Positions 18,166 through 27,545 of a DNA stretch of 64,000 bases are shown piece after piece; positions within the stretch are counted from its first letter, which is position 1; each line of letters starts with the position of its first letter. This stretch comes from Rhizobium sp. ICMP 5592. Its GTDB lineage: Bacteria > Pseudomonadota > Alphaproteobacteria > Rhizobiales > Rhizobiaceae. The DNA lies in the NCBI RefSeq assembly GCF_009498525.1, contig NZ_QSNT01000003.1, forward strand, positions 125,893 through 189,892, in the 5' to 3' direction. Both the position numbers and the translations under genes were made by a program. The notes below the pieces were generated by a model, which saw nothing but the letters and a program-made list of their open reading frames with translations, had not been told where the DNA came from and ran no database searches.

Positions 18166-19410
18166 ATGACCATATCCTCCGTTTTTTCCATCGACCCCGT
18201 CGCGCACCGCCTCTCCCTCAACGGCCGCGATCCCGCTTTCTACAGCAACCCGAATGCGGTCTACGCCGCCTTGCATGCCGAATGTCCCACCTTCTATTGG
18301 GAAGAGCAGAAGCAATGGTATTTCATCGGCTACGACCATGTGAACGGGCTGCTGCGCGACCGGCGCTTCGGCCGGCAGATCCTGCACATCGCCAGCCGCG
18401 ACGAGCTCGGCATGCCCGCGCCACTGCCGCATCTGAAAAACTTCGATCTGGCCGAGCAGCATTCCCTGCTCGAAATCGAGCCGCCGGAACACACGCGGCT
18501 CAGAACCCTCGTCAACCGCGCCTTCGTCTCCCGCCATGTCGAGAAAATGAAGCCGGAGCTGGCTGATCTCGCCAACCGGCTGATCGACAAATTCGAGAAG
18601 GATGGCGAAGTGGAGCTGCTATCGGCCTTTGCCGATATCATCCCGGTCACCATGATCGCGCGGATGATCGGCATCCCGGAGGAGATGGGGCCGCAGCTTC
18701 TGAAATGGTCGCATGCCTATGTTCGCATGTACATGTTCGGCCGCACACGCGAAGACGAGGACGCGGCGGATCAGGCGGCGAAGGAATTCTCCGACTATGT
18801 GAAAACCGTCATCCGCGAGCGCCGCGCCAATCCGCGCGACGACCTCCTGACGCATATGATCACCACCGAGCACAAAGGCCAGTATCTGACCGAGGATGAG
18901 CTGGTCTCGACGACGATCGTGCTGCTGAATGCCGGGCACGAGGCAACCGTGCATCAGATCGGCAATTCCGTCCGCGTCATCCTCGAAAGCGGCTATGCGC
19001 CATCGGAGCTTTTCAAGGACGAGGCGACGACCGAGCGCACCGTGGAAGAGACGCTGCGCATCTGCGCACCGGTGCATATCTTCGACCGCTGGTGCCTGGA
19101 GCCGACGGAAATAGACGGGGTCTCCTTCCAGCGCGGCGACAAGGTGGCGATGATTCTCGCCGCCGCCAATCTGGACCCCAAGAAATTCTCCGATCCCCTC
19201 ACCTTCAAGCCCGACCGCAACGAGGCGCCGAACCTCTCCTTCGGCGCCGGCATCCATTTCTGCATCGGCGCGCCGCTGGCACGGCTGGAGCTGAACGTGG
19301 TGCTGCCGATCCTGTTCGAACGCCTGCCCGGCCTGAAGCTCAAGAAGGCGCCCGAGGTCAAGGACGTCTATCACTTCCACGGCCTCGACAAGCTCGAACT
19401 GAGCTGGTGA
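18166..19410 (+). CDS. Cytochrome P450
   Basis: This 414-residue soluble bacterial P450 carries all main landmarks: EIEPPEHTRLR in the C-helix region, ExxR (Glu295-Arg298) and the haem loop FGAGIHFCIG with Cys366 as axial thiolate. The I-helix reads AGHEAT (256-261), so the conserved acid-alcohol threonine is replaced by Ala260 and a Thr sits one place later. It would hydroxylate or otherwise oxidise a small organic substrate, with redox partners encoded elsewhere. The substrate is unknown. ATG 18166 is chosen because the 81 residues before it in frame overlap the GGDEF gene. It lacks a good ribosome-binding site. Confidence 0.92.
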   Translation: MTISSVFSIDPVAHRLSLNGRDPAFYSNPNAVYAALHAECPTFYWEEQKQWYFIGYDHVNGLLRDRRFGRQILHIASRDELGMPAPLPHLKNFDLAEQHSLLEIEPPEHTRLRTLVNRAFVSRHVEKMKPELADLANRLIDKFEKDGEVELLSAFADIIPVTMIARMIGIPEEMGPQLLKWSHAYVRMYMFGRTREDEDAADQAAKEFSDYVKTVIRERRANPRDDLLTHMITTEHKGQYLTEDELVSTTIVLLNAGHEATVHQIGNSVRVILESGYAPSELFKDEATTERTVEETLRICAPVHIFDRWCLEPTEIDGVSFQRGDKVAMILAAANLDPKKFSDPLTFKPDRNEAPNLSFGAGIHFCIGAPLARLELNVVLPILFERLPGLKLKKAPEVKDVYHFHGLDKLELSW

Positions 19411-19459
19411 GCTGAGTTTAGCGGGGGCGAGCCTTTCTCTTCGCTCGATCATGCCCCAA

Positions 19460-19492
19460 AATGAAAAATGGCGCGCCAAACAGGCGCGCCAT
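19460..19492 (-). terminator. Intrinsic terminator of the pst operon
   Basis: A perfect 10-bp stem (ATGGCGCGCC, loop AAACA, GGCGCGCCAT; 19468-19492) is followed on the complement by TTTTT. It lies 41 bases past pstB and shows that the operon ends here, without phoU-phoB. Confidence 0.85.
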
Positions 19493-19533
19493 CGTAAAAT
19501 TGCCAGCTGCGGGCGATACCCGCTTTTGCCATA

Positions 19534-20370
19534 TCAGCCGTAACGGCCGGTGATGTAGTCTTCCGTGCGCTTGACCTTCGGCGCCTGGAAAATCTGTTCG
19601 GTCGGGCCGTATTCGATCAGATCGCCCAGATACATGAAGGCGGTGCTGTCGGAGATACGGCTTGCCTGCTGCATGTTGTGCGTCACGATGACGATCGTGA
19701 ACTCGCCCTTCAGCTGAGATACCAGCTCCTCGATCTTGGCGGTGGAGATCGGGTCGAGAGCCGAGGTCGGCTCGTCGAGAAGCAGGACTTCCGGACGCAG
19801 GGCGATGGCGCGGGCGATGCAGAGGCGCTGCTGCTGACCGCCGGAAAGGCCAAGGCCGCTCTGATGCAGCTTTTCCTTCACTTCGCTCCACAACGCTGTT
19901 TCCGTCAGCGCCGCTTCAACGCGAGCATCCATTTCCGCCTTGGAAATCTTCTCATAGAGCCGGATGCCGAAAGCGACGTTTTCATAGATCGACATCGGGA
20001 ACGGCGTGGGTTTCTGGAACACCATGCCAACCTTGGCGCGCAAATCGTTCAGATCGACGTCCTTGGCAAGAATATTGCGGCCGTCCAGCAGGATCTCGCC
20101 GGCAACCGTCTGGCCCGGATAAAGATCATACATCCGGTTGAAGGTACGCAACAGCGTGGACTTTCCGCAACCCGAAGGGCCGATGAAGGCTGTGACCGCA
20201 TTTTTGCGGATGCTCATATTCACGCCCTTCAGAACGCGATGGCCGTTCTGATAGGTGAAATCGAGGTTCTTCACGTCAAGTTTCGCGATCATGCCGAGAT
20301 CCGACTGAGAAACGGCGTCCTTCCCCGGCTGTGCGTTGACACTCTGGAAATTGTTGTCGCTCATGTTCAT
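19534..20370 (-). CDS. pstB: Phosphate ABC transporter ATP-binding protein PstB
   Basis: The 278-residue ABC ATPase has Walker [10 protein letters not shown], the Q-loop FQKPTPFP typical of PstB, signature LSGGQQQR, Walker [14 protein letters not shown] and the H-loop VTHN. It energises phosphate uptake through PstA/PstC. ATG 20370 has AGGAA at good spacing. The frame stays open far upstream through pstA, but that part is shadow coding. It is the last gene of the operon. Confidence 0.97.
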   Translation of the reverse strand: MNMSDNNFQSVNAQPGKDAVSQSDLGMIAKLDVKNLDFTYQNGHRVLKGVNMSIRKNAVTAFIGPSGCGKSTLLRTFNRMYDLYPGQTVAGEILLDGRNILAKDVDLNDLRAKVGMVFQKPTPFPMSIYENVAFGIRLYEKISKAEMDARVEAALTETALWSEVKEKLHQSGLGLSGGQQQRLCIARAIALRPEVLLLDEPTSALDPISTAKIEELVSQLKGEFTIVIVTHNMQQASRISDSTAFMYLGDLIEYGPTEQIFQAPKVKRTEDYITGRYG

Positions 20371-20399
20371 GGTTTCATTCCTATCGTTCGGCGGCTGCG

Positions 20400-21251
20400 T
20401 CATTGGCGACGCCCACTCAAGACACGGGCAAGGATATTGAGAGCAAGGATGGCAACGGTGATGATCAGCGCGCCGGCCCAGGCAAGTTGTTTGAGATCTT
20501 CGCCTGCATCGGCGGCGAGCGTGTTGATGGCAACCGGCAGCGTGGCGATTGGACCGGTCAGGCCCGCATTCATGAATTTGCTGTAGCCGGCCGTGAAGAG
20601 AAGCGGCGCGGTTTCGCCGCTGATACGGGCAACGGCCAGCAGGATGCCGGTGAGGATGCCCGTCCAGGCGGACCGGTAGATCACCATTACCATGGACTTC
20701 CAGCGCGGCGCGCCGAGGGCGGCGGTCGCCTCGCGAAGCGCATTTGGCACCAGCAACAGCATGTCCTGCGTCGTACGATTGACGACCGGAAGGGCGATCA
20801 GCGCCAGCGCGAGGATGCCGGCGACGGCAGAGTTGCCGCGCATCGGCACGACCACGGCGCCGTAGACGAACACGCCGATGATGATCGAAGGTGCGGACAG
20901 CAAGATGTCGTTGAGGAACTTGGCAGCCTCGGCAAGCTTGCTGCCGTTGGCATATTCCACCAGATAGGTGCCGGCGAGAATGCCGATCGGCGCGGCGATC
21001 AGGATGGCGCATCCCGTGACCAGCACGGTGCCGTAGATTGCGTTGATCAGGCCGCCGCGCGAGCCCTGGGCCGGGATCGACATGGTGAACACGTCGAGGC
21101 TGAGTGCCGATACACCGCGATAAACCAGGCTCACAAGGATCACGCTGAGAAAGAATATGCCGAGGATGGCCGCGATGAAGCACAAGGCCATCATCACACG
21201 GTTCTTCCCATAACGCCTCGACACGAGGTTCTGACGAATTGCATTGTCCAT
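20400..21251 (-). CDS. pstA: Phosphate ABC transporter permease PstA
   Basis: This 283-residue inner-membrane protein has about six transmembrane helices and the permease EAA-type loop around [23 protein letters not shown] is the conserved PstA segment. With PstC it forms the channel for phosphate. Its length resembles E. coli PstA rather than the much longer PstA I recall from rhizobial pstSCAB-phoUB operons. It is spaced 29 bases from pstB and 10 bases from pstC. Confidence 0.95.
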   Translation of the reverse strand: MDNAIRQNLVSRRYGKNRVMMALCFIAAILGIFFLSVILVSLVYRGVSALSLDVFTMSIPAQGSRGGLINAIYGTVLVTGCAILIAAPIGILAGTYLVEYANGSKLAEAAKFLNDILLSAPSIIIGVFVYGAVVVPMRGNSAVAGILALALIALPVVNRTTQDMLLLVPNALREATAALGAPRWKSMVMVIYRSAWTGILTGILLAVARISGETAPLLFTAGYSKFMNAGLTGPIATLPVAINTLAADAGEDLKQLAWAGALIITVAILALNILARVLSGRRQ

Positions 21252-21261
21252 GGTTTTTTCC

Positions 21262-22233
21262 TTAAAGCGCGTCGCCGCGGCCGATCAACCACCTTGCCAC
21301 CGCAAGCACGCAGAAGGAAAGGACGAACAGGAGCAGGCCGAGCGCGATCAGGCTCGACAATTGCAGACCGTCGGCATCGCCGAAGTTGTTCGCGATCTGG
21401 GCGGAAATCGTGGTGGACGGCGAAATGATCGACGATTGCAGACGGCTCACCGAGCCAATGACGAACGTAACAGCCATGGTTTCACCAAGCGCGCGGCCGA
21501 GGCCGAGCATGATACCGCCAACGAGGCCGCGACGCGTATAGGGGATCAGGATATGGCGAGCCACTTCCCATGTCGTCATGCCCATGCCGTAAGCGGATTC
21601 ACGCAGCATCGGCGGCACGGTGCCGAACACGTCGCGCGCGATCGCGGTGATAAACGGCAGGATCATGACGGCCAGCACGAGGCTTGCGGTCAGCAGACCG
21701 ACGCCCGGGGCCGGCGGCTGGAACAGCAGGCCGATCACCGGCACCTGGCCGATCGTCATCATAAGAAAGGGCAGGATATAGGTCTGCATCAGCGGCACGA
21801 GGATGAACAGACCGACGATGCCGTAGATAATGGAGGGAACACCGGCCAGAAGCTCGATGGCCGTACTGATCGGACGGCGCAGGCTGCCGGGGCAAAGTTC
21901 TGTAAGGAAGATGGCGATGCCGATGCCCATGGGAACGGCAATCAGCATGGCGATGAGCGAACTCACCAGCGTACCGACCACGGCAGGCACGGCACCATAG
22001 ATATCGGCGGGAGCACTCCACTTTGTGCCCCAGAGGAACGAAAACCCGAAGGCCTGGAAAGTTGGCAAGGCATCGATGATGAGAACCACAATGATTGCCA
22101 GCAGCAGAAGCACGACGAGAGCAGCCGAGCCAAGCGTCATAAAGTAGAAAATCCGGTCTTGTATTCGGAACTTTCTGGTGCTGGCGCTGGTATCCAATCC
22201 CTGGAAGCCAGCCGTCTGAGTCGCGTCAGCCAT
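21262..22233 (-). CDS. pstC: Phosphate ABC transporter permease PstC
   Basis: The 323-residue permease has about six membrane helices, the motif VPSIIYGIVGLF and the EAA-like loop ESAYGMGMTTWEVA, followed by GLGRALGETMAV, which is diagnostic of PstC. It pairs with PstA. The start ATG 22233 has AGGGGAAAT upstream. A stable hairpin separates it from pstS. Confidence 0.96.
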   Translation of the reverse strand: MADATQTAGFQGLDTSASTRKFRIQDRIFYFMTLGSAALVVLLLLAIIVVLIIDALPTFQAFGFSFLWGTKWSAPADIYGAVPAVVGTLVSSLIAMLIAVPMGIGIAIFLTELCPGSLRRPISTAIELLAGVPSIIYGIVGLFILVPLMQTYILPFLMMTIGQVPVIGLLFQPPAPGVGLLTASLVLAVMILPFITAIARDVFGTVPPMLRESAYGMGMTTWEVARHILIPYTRRGLVGGIMLGLGRALGETMAVTFVIGSVSRLQSSIISPSTTISAQIANNFGDADGLQLSSLIALGLLLFVLSFCVLAVARWLIGRGDAL

Positions 22234-22259
22234 CGATTTCCCCTTGTCCTGTCAGGAAA

Positions 22260-22287
22260 GGCGGACAGGGCTATTGCCCTGCCCGCC
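22260..22287 (-). promoter_or_regulatory. Hairpin between pstS and pstC
   Basis: GGCGGACAGGGC and GCCCTGCCCGCC pair (one mismatch) around TATT. There is no U-tract, so it is not a strong terminator. Such structures after binding-protein genes commonly protect the upstream message and lower permease expression. Confidence 0.6.
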
Positions 22288-22309
22288 GCAACTTCTCAGC
22301 TAGCACAAA

Positions 22310-23335
22310 TTACTTCGTGCCAAAGTCCTTCGTCCAGGACTTCTCGACAACCGCGGCAACATTGTCCGGGATCGCAAGGTAAGACAGGGCGGTCGCGTCC
22401 TTCTGACCATGCTCATAGGACCACTTGAAGAACTTCAGCGCTTCTTCGTTGAGCGCAGGATCGGCCGGCTTCTTATAGAGAAGAACCCAGGTCGAAGCTG
22501 CAATCGGCCAGCTCTTTTCGCCCGGCTGATTGGTGATGATCAGGTTGAAGTTCTTGGCATTGGCCCAATCGGCGTTCGAAGCAGCAGCCTTGAACGTGTC
22601 GAGGCTCGGCTCGATAACCTTGCCGGCAGCATTCTTCATCTTCGCGAAACCGATGTGGTTGGCGATGACGTAGGAATATTCAACGTAGGAGATCGAACCA
22701 GCCGTCTGGTTGACAGTGGTGGAAACGCCTTCGGAACCCTTGGCGCCGAAGCCGACCGGCCATTCAACCGCCGTGTTCGAACCAACCTTTTCCTTCCACT
22801 CCGGCGAAACCTTCGCCAGGTAGTCGGTGAAGTTGAAGGTCGTGCCCGAGCTGTCGGCGCGATAAACGACCGAGATCGGCGTGGAAGGCAGCTTGACGTC
22901 AGGGTTGAGGGCCTTGATGGCCGCATCGTCCCACTTGGCGATCTTGCCGAGGAAGATGTCGGACAGCGTCTTGCCGTCGAGAATGAGTTCGCCCGGCTTT
23001 ACGCCTTCAACGTTATAGGAAACGACGATACCGCCGGAGATCATCGGGAACTGGGCAATGCCGTTCTTCTCGAGGTCAGCGTCGCTCATCGGCTTGTCCG
23101 AAGCGCCGAATACGATGGTCTTGTCGAGGAGCTGCTTGATGCCGGCGCCCGAACCGACCGACTGGTAGTTGACGACATTGTTCGTCGCAGCCTTATAGCC
23201 TTCAGCCCACTTGGACAGAACCGGCGCGATGAAGCTCGAGCCGGCGCCCGTGATGTCGGCGGCCGAGGCCGAAACGGACATAGCCGCGATAAAGCCTGCC
23301 GTCAGGCAAAGCGAACGAAATTTCTGGTTCAGCAT
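22310..23335 (-). CDS. pstS: Periplasmic phosphate-binding protein PstS
   Basis: The 341-residue precursor has a signal peptide cut near [13 protein letters not shown]. The phosphate-binding segments GAGSSF, SGAGIKQ and [12 protein letters not shown] are all present. It captures phosphate in the periplasm for PstCAB. It is the first gene of the operon and stands behind a Pho box, so it should be induced under phosphate starvation by PhoB. Confidence 0.97.
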   Translation of the reverse strand: MLNQKFRSLCLTAGFIAAMSVSASAADITGAGSSFIAPVLSKWAEGYKAATNNVVNYQSVGSGAGIKQLLDKTIVFGASDKPMSDADLEKNGIAQFPMISGGIVVSYNVEGVKPGELILDGKTLSDIFLGKIAKWDDAAIKALNPDVKLPSTPISVVYRADSSGTTFNFTDYLAKVSPEWKEKVGSNTAVEWPVGFGAKGSEGVSTTVNQTAGSISYVEYSYVIANHIGFAKMKNAAGKVIEPSLDTFKAAASNADWANAKNFNLIITNQPGEKSWPIAASTWVLLYKKPADPALNEEALKFFKWSYEHGQKDATALSYLAIPDNVAAVVEKSWTKDFGTK

Positions 23336-23455
23336 GTTAGACTCACTTCCTCAAGTGATGAAAGGATGGCGAGCAGGAGTCCGGCGCGGGTGTCCCATCG
23401 GTTGGTAGCGCCCACCTGAATCTCCTGGCGACAGAGATGCGTCTAAAGGCGCAGT

Positions 23456-23484
23456 GTTTCAGTTTGATGACAGTTTGGTGAAAG
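23456..23484 (-). promoter_or_regulatory. Pho box (PhoB binding site) of pstS
   Basis: On the complement three 11-bp-spaced units are seen: CTTTCACCAAA, CTGTCATCAAA, CTGAAAC. The central unit matches the CTGTCAT PhoB half-site exactly. The array ends about 120 bases before the pstS start codon. Confidence 0.8.
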
Positions 23485-23538
23485 CCCGGTGACACAACCT
23501 CTGGCAATGGAAACGGCCATCGCGCGGACGGCACGACA

Positions 23539-23572
23539 AAGACCGGCGCGCAATGGACACGACACCGGTCTT
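23539..23572 (-). terminator. Possible terminator of the cupin gene
   Basis: AAGACCGG (23539-23546) and CCGGTCTT (23565-23572) form a perfect 8-bp stem with an 18-base loop. On the complement only TTTG follows, so termination may be weak. Confidence 0.4.
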
Positions 23573-23616
23573 CATGTTTTGATTCAACTGGCTTTGCGGC
23601 GAAATCCAGGGCGCCG

Positions 23617-23961
23617 TCAGAGGCGGATCACATAGTCCTTGCGAGTCGTTTCAATGACTTCCCAGGTCCCCTTGAAGCCAGGCCTTAGGATCATCCGGTC
23701 ACCGGCACGCAGGTGAAAAGTCTCGCCATTCTCGGCGGTTACCACCGAATGACCGGAGAGAATGTGGAAATATTCCCACTCGTCATAGACGATTTTCCAT
23801 TTGCCGGGCGTCGCCTCCCAGATGCCCGCATAGAGCCCGCCATCGGCCTCCTCGGCATTCCAGGTGCGGAATTCCGGCGCTCCGGAAATGACGCGATCTT
23901 CAGCCGGTGCGCCTATTTCTGGCTCGATGCCGGCGGTATCCAATCGTAAATATGTTGTCAT
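23617..23961 (-). CDS. Cupin_3 (DUF861) domain protein
   Basis: The 114-residue protein is one small cupin barrel of the ureidoglycine-aminohydrolase-like group. The core is YDEWEYFHILSGHSVV, then a second box around LRAGDRMILRPGFKGTWEV. Many members bind a metal, but the first-box histidines here are sparse. The role is unknown. ATG 23961 has GAGGGG upstream; the longer frame to 24003 has no site. It lies between pstS and ddl, all on the minus strand with separate signals. Confidence 0.8.
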   Translation of the reverse strand: MTTYLRLDTAGIEPEIGAPAEDRVISGAPEFRTWNAEEADGGLYAGIWEATPGKWKIVYDEWEYFHILSGHSVVTAENGETFHLRAGDRMILRPGFKGTWEVIETTRKDYVIRL

Positions 23962-24045
23962 AAACCCCTCATGACGATCCGGAAACACTCGGTCGTAGCG
24001 CACGGCATTGGGTCAGCTTCGCGACGTTCAAGAACGACAATCCGG

Positions 24046-25113
24046 TTATCGTCCGCCTCTTGCAAGCCCGTGTTCGATCAGCCGGTCGACGAGCGCCGGA
24101 TAGGAGATCCCGGTCGCCTCCATGGCCTTCGGATACATGCTGATATTGGTGAAACCAGGCATCGTATTGACCTCGTTCACCACCATGCTCATGTCCGGCC
24201 TCACGAAGAAATCGACGCGCGCGAGACCTTCGCAGCCCAATGCGCGAAATGCATCCAGCGAGAACTCGCGGAGATGCTGGGTGAGATCGGCAGGCAATTG
24301 TGCGGGAACGCTGGTGACCGCGCCATCCTCATCGACGTATTTTGCGTCATAGGTATAGAAGCTGTGGTCCTGGCCGGTGACGATCTCGCCGGGCAGGGAA
24401 ACGAACAGCGTGCCATCGGTCTGCTCCAGGACGGCGCATTCGATTTCGCGCGCCTTGACGAACTCTTCTATGAGAACCTTGTCGTCATGCTTGAACGCCT
24501 CGACGAGCGCCGCACGAAATTCGCCGGCGTTCGCCGCCTTGCTGACGCCGACGGAAGAGCCCTGTCGCACCGGCTTGACGAAGACCGGCGAGCCCAAGAC
24601 GCTTGCTGCTTCCTCAAACGATAGAGTATCGCCAGGTCTCATGGTGATCGAGCGGGCGACCGGCAGGCCGGCGTCGCGCAGCAGGCGCTTGGCAATATCC
24701 TTGTCAATGGCTGTTGCCGACCCGAGAATGCCGCAGCCGACCAGGGGCACTCCAACCATTCGGGCGAGGCCCTGGATGGAGCCATCCTCGCCATAGAGAC
24801 CGTGCAGGACCGGAAACAGGATATCTATCGCCCGCAGTTCTTGCGCTCCGGCGGGATCGTCGACGGCGACAATCCGGCCCTTGCCGCCCGGCAGCAAGCA
24901 GACTTCACGACCGGCATAAGGGATCGGGTCAGGCAGAGATCCGCCTTCCAGATCGATCAGCAGCCACCGTCCGTCACGGCTTATGACGATCGGTACGATC
25001 TCGTATTTCTCGGCATCGATTGCTTTTATGACGTTGCGGGCGGACAGGAGGGAAACATCGTGTTCGGAGGACTGTCCGCCAAAGAGGACCGCTACGCGCA
25101 ATCTTGAGATCAT
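24046..25113 (-). CDS. ddl: D-alanine--D-alanine ligase
   Basis: The 355-residue ATP-grasp enzyme joins two D-alanines for the peptidoglycan stem. Visible motifs are LFGGQSSEHDVS, HGLYGEDGSIQG, the ATP-binding VKPVRQGSSVGV, YTYDAKY (the tyrosine-bearing omega loop of D-Ala-D-Ala rather than D-Ala-D-Lac ligases), and NEVNTMPGFT at the metal site. It is not in a division/cell-wall cluster here, so a second copy in the mur-fts cluster is likely. Upstream of the ATG no strong promoter is apparent. Confidence 0.93.
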   Translation of the reverse strand: MISRLRVAVLFGGQSSEHDVSLLSARNVIKAIDAEKYEIVPIVISRDGRWLLIDLEGGSLPDPIPYAGREVCLLPGGKGRIVAVDDPAGAQELRAIDILFPVLHGLYGEDGSIQGLARMVGVPLVGCGILGSATAIDKDIAKRLLRDAGLPVARSITMRPGDTLSFEEAASVLGSPVFVKPVRQGSSVGVSKAANAGEFRAALVEAFKHDDKVLIEEFVKAREIECAVLEQTDGTLFVSLPGEIVTGQDHSFYTYDAKYVDEDGAVTSVPAQLPADLTQHLREFSLDAFRALGCEGLARVDFFVRPDMSMVVNEVNTMPGFTNISMYPKAMEATGISYPALVDRLIEHGLARGGR

Positions 25114-25222
25114 GGTTTTCTGGAGCTCACCGTTTCAATTCGTCGCTAAAGTTGTAGCGGACCAATTGTAACGAAATTGAGATCGCCACGAAGCCGTGAA
25201 CCGAGAAAGTAGTTGGTGCCCG

Positions 25223-26506
25223 TCAAACCTTCGCCAGGGCCTGCTCCAGATCGGCGATGATGTCCTTCGCGTCCTCTATGCCGATCGACAGGCGCACGAC
25301 GTCGGGACCGGCGCCTGCGCCGATCCTCTGCTCGTCGGTGAGCTGCTTATGCGTCGTCGAAGCGGGATGGATCACCAGCGAGCGCGTATCGCCGATATTG
25401 GCGAGATGGGAGAACAGTTCCAGGGCCTCCACGAAGCCCTTGCCCGCCTCGTAACCGCCCTTCAGGCCGAAGGTGAAAACGGAGCCCGCTCCCTTCGGCG
25501 AATAGCGCTGCTGCAATGCATGGTTCGGATGATCTTCAAGCCCGGCATAGTTAACCCAGGCGACCTTGTCCTGCCCCTTCAGCCAGCGGGCGACCGCGAT
25601 TGCGTTGTCGGAATGGCGCTGCATGCGCAGCGGCAGCGTCTCGATGCCGGTCAGGATCAGGAAAGCATTGAAGGGGGAAATGGCAGGACCGAGATCGCGC
25701 AGGCCAAGGACACGGCAGGCGATGGCGAAAGCGAAATTGCCGAAGGTGGCGTGCAGCACGATGTCGTTATATTCCGGCCGTGGCGTCGACAGCGTCGGAT
25801 AGTTGCCTGATGCGGACCAGTCGAAAGTGCCGCCATCGATGATGATGCCGCCCATGGAATTGCCGTGGCCGCCGATGAATTTGGTCAGCGAATGCACGAC
25901 GATATCGGCGCCATGTTCCAACGGACGGATGAGATAGGGGCTGGCCAGGGTATTGTCGACGATCAACGGCAGGCCATGTTTGCGGGCAATGGCGGCGATG
26001 GCCGCGATATCGACGAAGGTGCCACCGGGATTGGCAAGGCTCTCGATGAAGATGGCGCGGGTGCGTCCGTCGATCTGCGCCTCGAAGGTGGCGGGATCAT
26101 CGGAATCGGCCCAGCGCACATGCCAGTCGAAATTCTGGAAGGAATGGCCGAACTGATTGATCGAGCCGCCATAAAGGCGCTTGGCCGCGACGAAATTATC
26201 GCCCGGCTTCAGGATGGTGTGGAAGATGAGCAACTGGGCGGCATGGCCGGAGGCAACCGCAAGCCCCGCGGTGCCACCTTCGAGAGCCGCCACCCTCTCC
26301 TCCAGCACCGCCTGGGTCGGGTTCATGATGCGGGTATAGATATTGCCGAACTGTTGCAGCCCGAAGAGTGCGGCGGCGTGATCAGCATCCTGAAAGACGA
26401 AGGAAGTCGTCTGGTAGATCGGCGTCGCGCGGGCACCCGTCGTCGGGTCCGGCTGCGCACCCGCATGGATCGCCAGTGTGTCGAAACCTGGATTGTTCGT
26501 CGCCAT
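25223..26506 (-). CDS. metY: O-acetylhomoserine sulfhydrylase-type enzyme (Cys/Met PLP family)
   Basis: The 427-residue PLP enzyme has the family markers [27 protein letters not shown] and the PLP lysine Lys209 in [11 protein letters not shown]. The length and the SLIGDTRS-type region ([16 protein letters not shown]) point to O-acetylhomoserine aminocarboxypropyltransferase, which makes homocysteine from O-acetylhomoserine and sulfide. Cystathionine-type enzymes are usually shorter. GGGAGGAAAG precedes the ATG. A hairpin sits in the leader (26586-26616). Confidence 0.9.
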   Translation of the reverse strand: MATNNPGFDTLAIHAGAQPDPTTGARATPIYQTTSFVFQDADHAAALFGLQQFGNIYTRIMNPTQAVLEERVAALEGGTAGLAVASGHAAQLLIFHTILKPGDNFVAAKRLYGGSINQFGHSFQNFDWHVRWADSDDPATFEAQIDGRTRAIFIESLANPGGTFVDIAAIAAIARKHGLPLIVDNTLASPYLIRPLEHGADIVVHSLTKFIGGHGNSMGGIIIDGGTFDWSASGNYPTLSTPRPEYNDIVLHATFGNFAFAIACRVLGLRDLGPAISPFNAFLILTGIETLPLRMQRHSDNAIAVARWLKGQDKVAWVNYAGLEDHPNHALQQRYSPKGAGSVFTFGLKGGYEAGKGFVEALELFSHLANIGDTRSLVIHPASTTHKQLTDEQRIGAGAGPDVVRLSIGIEDAKDIIADLEQALAKV

Positions 26507-26585
26507 GCTCTTTCCTCCCGTCGAGATTGTTATTGCAGCAACGGGATCATAACGCCCGGGTTCTGAAAGGTAACAGCGAAGTTTT

Positions 26586-26616
26586 CCAAGCTCTTCCCCT
26601 TACAGGAAAAACTTGG
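26586..26616 (-). promoter_or_regulatory. Hairpin in the metY leader
   Basis: CCAAG/CTTGG outer and TTCC/GGAA inner stems pair with a symmetric three-base internal loop, 80 bases before metY. No U-tract follows. Its function is unknown. Confidence 0.4.
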
Positions 26617-26676
26617 CTCTCTTTCGACGATACGGCGCGACAAATGGCCAGGGCTGGTTGGCGAGCGCTGGCCGTC

Positions 26677-27105
26677 TCAGGCGACCAGACGCGGATATTC
26701 GATTGCCGGGCAGCGATCCATGACGACCTTAACGCCGGCTGCTTCCGCTCTTGCGGCGGCCGCATCGTCACGCACGCCGAGCTGCCCCCAGATGACTGGC
26801 GGGCGCGGCTCGATCATGATCGTCTCTTCGACCACCGTTCTCAGATATTCCGGCGCGCGAAAGACGTCGACCATGTCGACCGGCTCCGGGATATCGGCCA
26901 GATGACCGAAGACCCATTGGCCCATGATCTCCTTGCCGGCCTGTCCGGGATTGACGGGAATAACGCGATAGCCCCGCGCCAACAGATAGGCCATGACGCC
27001 GTTGCTCGGGCGCGCGGGATTGGGTGATGCGCCGACGAGCGCGATGGTCCGCACGGATAGAAGAATATCGGCGATATAGGAATCGTCATAACGGTCGTGG
27101 TTCAT
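26677..27105 (-). CDS. CoA-binding domain protein
   Basis: The 142-residue Rossmann-like CoA_binding_2 protein shows ALVGASPNPARPS (nucleotide loop), GYRVIPVNPG, VDMVDVFR and WGQLGV. Proteins of this family bind CoA or a related nucleotide as a stand-alone domain, and their physiological role is not known. ATG 27105 is preferred over GTG 27108 because GGGAGG is seven bases from it. It is upstream of metY on the same strand with a 170-base gap. Confidence 0.88.
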   Translation of the reverse strand: MNHDRYDDSYIADILLSVRTIALVGASPNPARPSNGVMAYLLARGYRVIPVNPGQAGKEIMGQWVFGHLADIPEPVDMVDVFRAPEYLRTVVEETIMIEPRPPVIWGQLGVRDDAAAARAEAAGVKVVMDRCPAIEYPRLVA

Positions 27106-27218
27106 CACGGAGCCTCCCTATTCGATCACACTTGTGTTTTGTCACAAATCCAGAAGCCACAGCTTCGCTTTTGGATGTATATATAAGAATTATAACAGTT
27201 TCAGGGAGGATTGCCTCG

Positions 27219-27545
27219 ATGAAAAAAATCATCCTGCTGGGCCTGCTGATCACCTCAGTCACCACGCCGGCCCTGGCGATATCGCGCTACAACGCCTTAT
27301 CTTTCACCTGTGCGGAGGCCAGGGCGGTCATCGACCGCGAGCGAGCCGTCATCATGCGCTATCCGTCCACGAGAGTGCGCAACATGACGCTCTACGATCG
27401 CTACGTCTCGGACAGCAATGCCTGCAATGCCGGCTACTATGCCTATCAGGACTATATGCCAACCAAAGACCGGGCCAATTGCCCCGTCTATACTTGCCGG
27501 CCGTCAAGCGACTTCGACGACGACGATATTCTCTTTCGGCGCTGA
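27219..27545 (+). CDS. Small secreted cysteine-containing protein
   Basis: The 108-residue product has a clear Sec signal peptide (KKIILLGLLITSVTTPALA). The mature part of about 88 residues has four cysteines (SFTCAEA, NACNAGYY, ANCPVYTC) and an acidic DDDD stretch near the end. A C-A-E-A...Y pattern of this kind is seen in small rhizobial periplasmic proteins of unknown role. The strong ribosome-binding site AGGGAGGA fixes the start. No domain is recognised. Confidence 0.75.
   Translation: MKKIILLGLLITSVTTPALAISRYNALSFTCAEARAVIDRERAVIMRYPSTRVRNMTLYDRYVSDSNACNAGYYAYQDYMPTKDRANCPVYTCRPSSDFDDDDILFRR

Noticed and set aside
26507-26676. SAM-II riboswitch before metY
   Set aside because: The leader hairpin lacks the pseudoknot and conserved core that I recall for SAM-II.
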